From positions 399,669-463,668 of the forward strand of contig NC_030992.1 of the NCBI RefSeq assembly GCF_000149955.1: a stretch of 64,000 nucleotides of DNA, given 5' to 3'. Source of the stretch: Fusarium oxysporum f. sp. lycopersici 4287. Lineage: Eukaryota > Ascomycota > Sordariomycetes > Hypocreales > Nectriaceae. Under the pieces are notes generated by a model. The model searched no databases and was not told where the DNA came from. It saw only the letters and a program-made list of their open reading frames with translations. Both the position numbers and the translations under genes were made by a program. Numbering within the stretch: the first letter of the stretch is position 1; every line of letters starts with the position of its first letter. Below, in pieces: positions 54,966-64,000 of this stretch.

Positions 54966-56165
54966 CTACTCTTCGTTCCTCCTCTCCTCATGTCGAAAGT
55001 ACACAAAGTCAGCTGCCAGACGAGCGTATCTCTTGTGCTCCGTCTTAGCCCTTTGACCTGGCACCTCTGCAAAGTTGATCGGCGGCTGAAGATCAAACAT
55101 GGCCTGTATAATTGCTTGTGCAGACCAATCTGGTCCATCTCCCAAGCCATGAGAGTTACCCAATGCCACTATCGCCGATCTCGTGTCTGGAAACAGGTAG
55201 AAAGCTCTCAGGTATCCCGACATGCCACCATTGTGATATAGAACAAGCCGAGGTCTTGAGCTTCGAACAATCACGTGTCATCTTCGTGGACCGTTGAGAC
55301 AAAGCATGCCTAGCTCCGTCGACGGAATCATGGATCGATCAAAGCCCACTCCGTATGTATTCTCGCCTATGGAAGAGATGGTGATATTGGATTTGTGTGA
55401 TAAGATGGTCGGAATCTCTTTGAGGACCAAAGGCTGTTAGTGCACGGCGTTGAGGAGAGCTTGGTCCATTTCATCATATCTGATACATTGGACCAGACAC
55501 CTCCAGCTAGTCCCATGAAAGTACCATCAGCGGCCGTGTCAACTGGCTTTTTCCTATGCAGTGAGTAGCCATCAATGACAACATGAGGTTCTGCGACATT
55601 GCCATGTGGTAGCTTCTTTCGGTTCGATGCATTCTAAGGGGTTCAAGGATCCTCTCCTTCAGGAACTCGTACCATGGCCGCCCTGACTGCTGTTCAATAA
55701 CTGAACCAACCACGGCATACATGCAGTTGTTGTAATGAAAGCCAATGCGCAGGTCATGAACTGGAGGAAGATGGCTTATAACCTCAAGCAGGTACTTCTT
55801 GTCAAGGATAGAGTCGCACTCCACACCTAGCCAGGTAAGGTCCATATGATGCCAAACCCCTGTTATGTGAGAGCGCATCCTGACTAGTTGCTCTTTGGCC
55901 GACGACTGGATCAACAGTATTAGTGAAAGGAATGTAGCTTCGTATCGGTTCTGTCCAATTCAGCTCCCCTTCGTCGACGGGAATACCGCAGCACGCAGCA
56001 GTGAACCCTTTCGTGTGAACATAAGAGATAGTTGGTTTCAGAATCAGCGAGTTCCTATGGCTCCACGTCACGGAACCCACGACTTCGAGTGAAGATCACT
56101 TCTCCGTGATGAAGGACGCCGATGCTGATCGAAGCTGGCCGAGTGTTATCCTGAATTTGATCGAG
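54966..56165 (-). pseudogene. Beta-lactamase/penicillin-binding-like serine hydrolase, multiply frameshifted
   Basis: Family pieces appear in order but in changing frames: GVLHHGEVIFTRSRGFRDVE, then KGFTAA and VDEGELNW, then LSHNRGL, then YLLEVISHLPPVHDLRIGF with the Tyr motif HYNNCMYAVVGS. These are followed by DGTFMGLAGGVWSNVSDMM and, at the end, LVLYHNGGMSGYLRAF. At least four frame changes and a stop after RDVEP are needed to follow it, without splice sites to explain them. The Ser-x-x-Lys active site cannot be recognised before KGFTAA. The usual C-terminal domain is absent. It is clearly a dead gene. A fragment resembling the missing end lies at 47515-47699. Confidence 0.8.
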
Positions 56166-56520
56166 GATGGGACACAAAGCCTCTATTCTAATGCGGGGTT
56201 AGTAATACCATACGACTAATGAGGCGCTATGGTTACCCTACCTAGATCGCACAGCGTCTAAGTCGTGTCCACGGTCATGGTGTGTTGTTATGTTCTGCTA
56301 TTGTATGAATGAGGCGACGGTTTTCACAAGGCACTCGGGCAAGCAGATTTGCAACTGAGTTACTATTCTGAAGTGTAGTCGGGTGCTCTCGGACATTATC
56401 AATCAGACTTGCGATATACTTCGGGACTCAGCGCCACGGTATATAGTCGATATTGACCCCTCAACTCTATCTCATTCCTCTTTCGACTAACTATCTATAC
56501 GCTTTGGTATGTCCAGCATG
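56166..56520. other. Intergenic, no gene seen
   Basis: 355 bp between the broken hydrolase and the end of the AAA gene, both on the minus strand. Nothing was recognised. Confidence 0.5.
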
Positions 56521-58981
56521 TTATTCATCGTCCAATGCACCTCCACGATGTTTCAACATTGCCTCCAAGCAGTCCATGAGCTCTTTATAGGATACACAAA
56601 GTCCTTCTGATCCAGAGATCTCTTCAGCCTCACCCGCTTTCGTAAAAACAAGTTCAATGATGGCCTGACGGAGAGTCTTGACGTCACGGCCACTAGCCCA
56701 TCCTTTACTATCGATCAACTGCTTCAAAACATCCAGCACAGCTGCCTTATGTTCCCCGGTAGTAGAAATCGACAAACTGATATTGAGATTTGACAGCAAC
56801 TTCTCAAGCAGCTTCAGACACTCCTCGGGCGCCATCTGAGGAAATTCGAGGACCGTAGGAAACCTACTCCTCAGCCCTGGATTCAACATCAAGAGCTCTT
56901 CCATCTCATCGCTGTATCCTGCCAAAATGACAACCATGTTATGAGCGTATCGAGGTTTGGTCATGACATCGACGAGTTCACCAATAGCCTCCTTATGAAA
57001 ACTATCGCCGATGAGACGGTAAGCTTCATTGATGAAAAGAACCTTTCCAAGGCCGAGCTCGAACTGATTGATTACTTTGAGTTCAGTGTGTCCTGAGAGC
57101 TCCCCGGTGAGATTCGTGACGGAGCAGGTTACTACTTCATCTGAAGAGAGAAAGCCTATGTCGTAAAAGAGCTTGCCAACCTTGCGAGCCGTAGAACTGC
57201 TGAAAATAAGCATCTGATCATAACAGCGATAGGGAAGTTACTCACGTTTTACCCGTTCCTGGAGGCCCTTTAAATACAAAGGCCCAAGGGATATGCGGTT
57301 TCGGGTCAAGACTATAACGATGCATGCCATTAGCCATCTTCTGATACTTCCGAAACCTGTCGGTGATATGCTCAAAACCAACAAAATCCTCAAACAGAGC
57401 ATTGCGATTCTCATCAGCTCTTTTAGATCTATTGAAATCAGGATCAAAGTCAATAGGTTCCAGCGGTTTCAGACCGTGGAGTTGATGCTGGTAGTTGACT
57501 TCTGCCAAGTCGATGATGTGCTCGATATCTTCCTTGACTTGTCGTAAGCTAACATTCCGAGAACATCTTCAAGACTGATTCCATCCTTGAAATTCTCTGG
57601 TCCAAGGGTCTCTCCGTCGTCAGGGGAATGTGTCTTTGCCCAAGCCATCCAAGCAGCTTCTTTACGCCTTTGATACCGCTCGCAGACCTTGTCAACTCCT
57701 TCCGCAACAGCATGTGCATTGGTGAAAGCACGCCCCTCCGCCAAAGCCCTACCAGCTATCTTTTGACTCAACGTTCTCAGCAGAGTAGTAGACCGATCAC
57801 CAAACTCCGGCTTGCTTTTGCAAAGTCGTGTAAGCAGTTCGAAAAGCTCACTTTCTCTGTAGTTCTCGAGCCTGATGATATTCGAGAAGCGACGTTTTGA
57901 CTCGCTACTGGTATCCAGTGCTTTCTGTGTATCAGGATCAAGCTTTCTAAAGGACAATATGAGTACGGTGCGAGAGTTTGAGCCCTTTATTGCTTCTAGA
58001 ATGTCATCGACCTCGGATTCTCGATCAATCCTATCAGCGTCCCAGAAGCAAAGAATCTGGTAAGTTCTTTAGTATCTTTCAACAAAGCTGAGTCATGATG
58101 CACAACTTACTGAGGCTTCTAGCGTAATCTTATCTTTGTACCATTTATTTTCGACAGCGAATTTCTTCTTATCAACTACCCCAATACTATGCAGGAACTC
58201 GGTGTAGATTTGGGCGATCATGTTTTTGCCTAGAGTGTCTTATTAGAAACAGGGTAGCAGCCTAGAGGTAAGAAACCTACCAGTTCCATTTCTTCCATGA
58301 ATTAAAAGATCAAAAGTCCAGTCTTTTATAGACCTGTTCCAGCGCTTGGCAGTATCGACCTTTTCCTTGACGGCCAGGAAGTGGGCTTTGACTTGTTCAT
58401 GGCCGACCATTGACATGATACGATCGAGGTAAACATTTTGCTGGTTCTCTTCGCACTTCTGACGTGACCATTCTTGCTGAGAGGGAGATTTGTCTATGGC
58501 TGTTTCGAAATCATAGTCGTCGTCTAGAAGTAGTTCCGTCCATTTCAGTTCCTCCTCTTTAGTGGTATCAGCCACGTCATCGTTCCCAACCTCCTCTGAC
58601 TTTTCATCCTCTGTTGTCGCTTTCTCATCTTGGTGCTCTTCTGCATTTGCAGACTTCTCGTGCTCAGTATAGCCCGGGAGCTAGACTGTTAACTATCATT
58701 TCTGACGAAACATTTGCTACAACAAAGACCTACGTTGTCTTCATGAGCATCTTGGGATTGGCCAGATTGATTAGTCTTATGTTCGGGCAGAGGCTGAGTA
58801 ACTTCGGGCAAATGTTCGAGAGTTAATTCGAGTTTCATTGTATCATCAGGAGTTTTTTTTTTCCTTTCACGGCGTTGCTGCCATTGTTCAAAGCCTGGTC
58901 AGTATCCGACCCAACGTCCCCATTGGAGATGAGTTCATAATCCTCTGATTTGCGGGGATCATCAACGGGATCGGATGACAT
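56521..58981 (-). CDS. Tandem AAA (CbbX/SpoVK-like) ATPase with apparent frame breaks
   Basis: An acidic N-terminus leads to a first AAA domain (LLIHGRNGTGKN across an intron, ILCFWDADR) and a second (FVFKGPPGTGKT across an intron, GELSGHTELK, VILAGYSDEM, NPGLRSRFP). This resembles fungal multi-AAA proteins related to CbbX. In the second domain, Walker B reads VLFINEAY, with Asn in place of the usual Asp. Two frame problems are seen. One is at about 57551-57560, where SLEDVLG continues as NVSLRQVKEDIEHI only after a one-base shift. The other is in a run of ten A at about 58852, which separates an upstream start at 58981 (MSSDPVDDP) from the rest; a start at 58838 would avoid it. Role unknown. 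Confidence 0.75.
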
Positions 58982-60116
58982 GTCGTTAAACGTAATATCT
59001 TATTTTCTTCTTCTTAGTAGAGTTGAAGGTTCGTGTTTGGCATGAGAAGACAGTGATATACATGCCATTAAATAGCCTGGAGAGTTCGAGTACAGAAACC
59101 AAAGGATCTTGATCCTTACACAAACTGCCTGAATCTCTCGTTGCTCTGTTGGCGCTGGTTGGTCATAGTGAGCATAATTGGAGCTTATAGCGCCTCTGCC
59201 TTCGGCACTTAGGCATCTCAGCGCAGGGGGATGGGACCACCCGCGTGCCCCCATAAGGCTCAGTGGAGCATCCCTATTAGGTGCACCCAACCAACGTCCA
59301 TTGTGTTCTAGCAAGGTCTATGCGCCTGTAGCTTATGGGGAATCGTTGTACTAAGACCCATATAAGCCGACTTCGGCATTTACTAAATTTGTCTGATCTT
59401 CTCCGCAGCGTGGGCATGAGTGTTTATGGTTTGAGTTTGTGTCAAGATGCCGAGAGCCGATTCCGGAGATCCGGATACCACTGGTCCAGCGGTGAACTAC
59501 CGAAAGTGGCACATGCTATCTCTTGCCCAAGGTAGTCATTACTGCTTGATCCCTTTGTGGCATTGAAATCTCAACGGTTTACTGCAGCATCTGAACAACC
59601 GCGGAGGCAATAACAACTATGAATAGCAAGGGTATCGATTTACAAAACAGATCAGCACTGCATCAAGAATCTTACGTGGCCTGCAATCTGACGCGTGCCA
59701 CCTTTCAGCATCTCCTCGTATCAGCTACAGAACAATCACTGTCTCACTCACAGTCAGCCAATTGGCGCATAAACGTCTCTATTCAGCGCCTTCGTCAATC
59801 AAAATCACCAAAGTCCCAGGGCTGATCTTGTCATACCAATAAGTTGCCTTGGCGTTCTCACATCAGATTTTAAAGGGGCTCTAGCGAGGCCCCAACTGTG
59901 CAACCAACCTCGTAATGCTAGCCCTGTAATTGGAGCACCTCTCAATTGCGGCTTACCATCGTTGAAACTATCTAACCATTTTAGGGGTAGCTAGCAAAAA
60001 CGTTGAATTAATTGTCTCAGTTTGTTATCCCCATGTTGAGCTTGATAAATATGCCCGTGGGTCCGCTTTGACGGGTCTGCTCACTTTATCACATTTTGGA
60101 GTGAGAAATTGCAGCC
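58982..60116. other. Intergenic, no convincing gene
   Basis: 1.1 kb between two divergent genes. Several 60-100 codon frames exist on both strands, but none shows a domain, signal peptide or plausible splice partner. Confidence 0.5.
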
Positions 60117-61943
60117 ATGTCGTTGCTTGATGCTCTAGACTCGTCGTCCACGAGGCTCTTATTAGGATGTCTCTTATTAGCAGGCATCGCCTACACCCTC
60201 TACCGCTCAATGCTACCCCGTCCCTTAGCGGACATCCCCTACAACGTCTCCGCGACGAATCGTATCCTGGGCGATCTTCCAGACGTCAAGGCTTTCGGAA
60301 GCTTGACCGACTGGTTAGCGACGCAGGCTATAAAATACCAATCACCATTATTCCAGGCTTTTATCCGCCCTTTTGGGAAGCCGTGGGTTGTTGTCGCTGA
60401 TCATTATGAGGCCGCTGAAATTTGCACGCATCGGGTGAAGGAGTTTGATAGAGGGACGTCGAGCACTGCTGTTTTTAACTGTGTTGTGCCGGGGGCGCAT
60501 ATCACCCTTACGAGTTCGGATCCGCAGTTTAGGAAGAATAAGGAGCTTGTGAGGAATTTGATGACACCGTCGTTTTTGTCAGAGGTGAGATGAGAGTATC
60601 GGGTTCATAACCAAGAAGCTGATTTGAGTAAAGGTATCTGCGCCCGAAATTTACGACAAGTTTTCTCGTCTGGTTGAGCTCTGGAATATGAAGACAGAGC
60701 ACGCCAATAGTCAATTCTTCTCAGCCTCAAAGGATGTACACAACGCGGCCCTTGATATTATCGTGTGCGCCGCTTTTGGCCTCGACACTCAACATACCCA
60801 ACTCGTCAAGGAAATTCAGGAACTCACACCAGACAACAACATCTCATCAACCAAGATCGACGGTGAAATTGCGTTCGAAGAACTCCCTCTCAATGAAGAG
60901 CTCAACGCCTTGGCAACTGTCGCCGAGAGCGTCGCCAAGATTATCAAGACGCCTTCCCCGCCGCTATTCCACTGGATGTATCGAAGTTTTTCAGCGACCC
61001 TGAAGAACGCCTTTGCCCTTACCAAGCAGTTGCAGGAGCGAGAAATCGCTAATGGCATTAAGCGAAGAGCGAATGGAGAGGCTATGAAATGTGCGCTTGA
61101 TGAGATCTCTGTTCGAGAAGAGGCATTGGCGAAGAAAGAGGGGAGAGAGCCTGACTACTACTCTCAGGTTATTACTAGTGAAGTGAGTACCCGCGTCGCT
61201 CGATCTGAGGCACTATACTGATCCTTTCATAGATGATGTCCTACCTCATCGGCGGTCATGAAACAACATCATCAGCTGTACGATGGGGCCTAAGCTATCT
61301 CAGCGCCGAGCAAAGAGCCCAATCCGAACTTCGCAACGCGCTTCAACAAGCTTATCCTCAAGCTAAATCTGAGCGACGTGCGCCATCACTCGTTGAGATC
61401 ATCCAAACTCGTGTTCCTTATCTCGATGCAGTCGTCGAAGAGATTCTTCGCTTGTCGTATCCTTTTGGTATGACTCTCCGAGAAGTCCAAGTTGACACAC
61501 AGATCCTTGGTGCTCGGGTGCCAAAAGGCACAACAGTTGTCTTCTTATCAAACGGCCCTAGTATATTGTCTCCTCCCATTGATTTCGATGACTCACGAAG
61601 TAGTGAGTGGGTCAAATCTCGCAAACCAAAGCCTTTGGAGAAGGACTATGACTATTCGAGTTTCAAGCCTGAGAGATGGCTCAAGACGGCCGCTGGTCCA
61701 GATGGGAAAGAGGATGTGAGCTTCGATTCTCAGGCGTTCCCCATTCAAGCCTTTGGGCTGGGTCCGAGAGGTTGCTTTGGAAGGAGGATGTCGTATCTTG
61801 AGATGAAGATCTTCTTCACTCTAGTCGTCTGGACCTTTGAGTTGTTGCCGTTGCCAGCTGATGTTGCGAGACCTAAGCCAGTTTCGTCATTGACTAGAAA
61901 CCCTGATAGAGTGTTTATCAAGCCGCGAAAGGTAGTGTTGTAG
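60117..61943 (+). CDS. Cytochrome P450 monooxygenase
   Basis: Three exons (60117-60584, 60634-61182, 61233-61943) give 575 residues with no break. An N-terminal membrane anchor (LLLGCLLLAGIAYTLY) is followed by the I-helix motif GGHETTSS, the K-helix EEILR in the usual place, a PERW segment and the haem loop FGLGPRGCFGRR with its cysteine. It is a class II microsomal enzyme that needs a P450 reductase. The one reductase gene in this window carries a stop, so it must use another. It is divergent from, and not homologous in detail to, the relics at 18-19 kb. Substrate unknown. Confidence 0.92.
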
Positions 61944-62105
61944 AAGGAAAGCTAGAATGATATAAATTGATTTAAAGTAGATGGGCTATTATGCTATGCT
62001 GATGCAGCGCTTTATGCTTCCTAGATATTCCAATGCAAACCCGCAAAATAGTACAAATGCGGAATCAACTAATGGGACGCAGTAGCCTCGATACTTCCGA
62101 ATGCC

Positions 62106-63789
62106 TCACCCTGATGTCCCCGTCTCACTCACACTCCCGAACTTACTATCAACCTTCTTCGCTGGACTAGGTTCACTCAACAAACCCCCTCTATCATGCA
62201 AAACCAAGTCATCCGGTTCCACCAAAGTAGTCCCATCAGTCTTTGACATCTTAATGATCGCCAGAGATCTTTGCACAAATATTCCCTCTGTGCTGCTGCT
62301 TGAGCCTTTAGGTAGAATGTTCCACGATCTAGCTCGTGCTGCGATAGCGCGGAAGATTGGTTGCATGTGAGGCATACAGGCTACCAAGATGCCTACGCCG
62401 CTTTCGATATTGGACCATACGACGAATCCTTGTGCGTTGGCTGTTGCTTGACCGTTAGAGAAAGAGTTTGGTGGGAATGGGAATTACCTACATGATGCGT
62501 TCAACGTTCTTGTGAAGTCGAGTAAGTAGGGGATGCGGATACAGCTGGCTGCAATGAGACTAGACGAATATTAACATGAATGCTACAGCGGAGAATGGGA
62601 GGCTTACAAAATACCAACACCGAAAATTACCATAACGCCAGCCTTCTTCTTCGGCTGAAGACCCAAAGAATATAACTGCGTCAACGGTAGCGCAAACATC
62701 CAGACATCAAGAGCAATGTTAACACCAGCGTGAAAAAAGATGATTGCTGGGATATTAAGTGTGATCCCGCGAGGAGGATACTCTTTCCATCCATCCCAGA
62801 GTAAGTGAATTGGTTGTCGCTGCAGTGCGCCGCATATGGTGACAATAATTGTCGTGACAATATTGAATGCGATAGTACACTTGATAATCAATCTGAAAGT
62901 TGGATCGGGGAATGTTCGGAGAAAAAAATAGAGTATTGAGAGTTTGATGAGGCAGAGACTTAGAATGTAGGCATATTGAACGACGAGGAGATACTATATT
63001 TGTTAGCCGAGGTTGCTGGGTAAGTGTACGGACTTACTATGTGAAACGTGGTAATGGTACTGTCGTCAAGTGTCCAGATATTCCGGCCCAAGCCCGCAAA
63101 TGTCACTACACAGAATAAGTAATCAGCTGGTTGGACATTTACATGATTCAGAACTCACTCAGGCCCATTATAATGCATTGAACTCCGGTAAAGACCTAGA
63201 ATGTTAGTAAATCAGCATGACGCATGAAGAAAATCCTTACCGACGCCGCGATGATGAGGTAATCGTCAGCACCCCATTGTGAAAAGCGATAAGATTTCGT
63301 GACAGTTCGAAGGACGATGGAAAACACCGCTATCCCAAGGATCGTGTAGTTTATCCCCCTAATGTTGTGATCGTTGTCGAGCTCTGGTCTGCCGCAGTTT
63401 GTTTGCTCAAGCTTGAGAAAGTCTGTCAAGCAACCGTGAATGTGAGTAGCTTGATGCTTGTAAAGCCCACCTTGAGGGTTCCCTACCGAATAGGTCTCGT
63501 ATCGGGCATGCTGTGCGAATACTGCTGGCTACCGCATTGCTGAGTTTGTGATCATGGCATATTCGTTCTTTGTTGGCGGTCGAGAATGTCGGCTTATCAA
63601 CGAATTGCGAGAAACATTTGATCTACAACTGATTAATAAATCCATAGCGCGAGATAGATGGGGTATACGCACGGCACATTGCGACGCGTCCTCTAGCCTT
63701 TGAGCAGTGGTCGGTGAGCTTGCGCCGACTGGCTGGAATATACACGGTAAAATGAGAATAAACAAGCGTAATATTGCGAATAGCTTCAT
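62106..63789 (-). CDS. CFEM-domain, rhodopsin-like seven-helix membrane protein (PTH11-like receptor)
   Basis: Eight exons can be followed in phase from the ATG at 63789; borders include 63789-63673, 63622-63487, 63422-63241, 63195-63159, 63105-63038 and 62993-62608. A signal peptide (MKLFAILRLFILILPCIF) leads to a short CFEM-like stretch (CAIKCFSQFVDK, ERICHDHKL, TACPIRDLF). It is followed by NCGRPELDND and seven hydrophobic helices of the fungal rhodopsin-like integral membrane domain (WGADDYLIIAAS, FLIAASCIRIPYLLDF, GFVVWSNIESGVGILVACMP). The cytosolic tail is Ser-rich. The CFEM part has fewer cysteines than the standard eight. Such receptors sense surface cues in plant-associated fungi; the ligand is unknown. 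Confidence 0.85.
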
Positions 63790-64000
63790 GGTGGTTTACC
63801 ACGCAGGCGAAACATCGAGAAGAAAAGCACCCAAGAACTCAAAACCTGTTGTATGACGGGGTACGCTGTCTCATTAAGAATTCAGGAGCACGGACTAGGT
63901 GTTTTGCTTTGTCGACGCTAAACCAGGCATACCATGTCCATTGGTCTGGATTAGACGAGCTTCCCGTACTCTAAACCAATGGGTCGTGTTAGTCCGTGCT
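63790..64000. other. Window end, no gene seen
   Basis: 210 bp upstream of the receptor gene, probably its promoter. Nothing else was recognised. Confidence 0.5.

Noticed and set aside
59000..59314. 104-codon minus-strand frame
   Set aside because: No ATG-supported domain, composition unlike the neighbours, and no intron signals linking it to a gene.
1..64000. tRNA, rRNA, CRISPR, integron or bacterial mobile elements
   Set aside because: None was recognised; the window is eukaryotic nuclear DNA and no cloverleaf or rRNA-like sequence was noticed by eye.

Overview
This window is nuclear DNA from a filamentous ascomycete. Genes carry 1-8 exons split by 45-80 bp introns with GTAAGT-type donors. 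The gene families are typical of Pezizomycotina: Zn2Cys6 and C2H2 regulators, NACHT proteins, a CFEM receptor, P450s and a cutinase-like esterase. The overall content resembles Fusarium or a close Sordariomycete, but that is an inference from gene style, not from a marker gene.

Left part (1-17.6 kb): the 3' end of an ABCC-type transporter, then a compact set that reads as an aromatic-acid catabolic cluster. It holds an MFS transporter, an iron-type alcohol dehydrogenase/maleylacetate-reductase relative, a thiolase, a class III CoA-transferase, a 3-oxoacid CoA-transferase, a 3-carboxymuconate-cycloisomerase relative, a homogentisate-dioxygenase relative and a C2H2 regulator. Six of the enzymes are arranged as three head-to-head pairs. 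All three shared promoters, and the region upstream of the regulator, carry copies of the octamer ATGTGGGA/G or close variants. The proposed flow is uptake, ring opening, isomerisation, reduction, CoA transfer and thiolytic cleavage. The substrate is unknown.

Middle part (18-33 kb): mostly decayed genes. There are two head-to-head P450 C-terminal relics, a NADPH-P450 reductase with one in-frame TAG, and an ABCB transporter that is 5'-truncated, nonsense-bearing and internally deleted. Also here are an apparently intact NACHT protein with a decayed copy of its C-terminal exon 5 kb away, a GPI-type surface protein and an acetylxylan esterase.

Right part (34-64 kb): an ankyrin-repeat protein with one frame break, the purine gene ade2, a secreted Ser/Thr-rich protein, a 1,498-residue Goodbye/NACHT/TPR protein, a sugar transporter with one frame break opposite a Zn2Cys6 regulator, a second and shortened Zn2Cys6 regulator, a heavily broken serine hydrolase, a tandem AAA protein with frame breaks, an intact P450 and a CFEM/rhodopsin-like receptor. 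Ade2 is the only clear housekeeping gene; everything else is accessory. All splice models were read by eye and checked by phase, so single-base frame breaks could be real decay or sequence errors.
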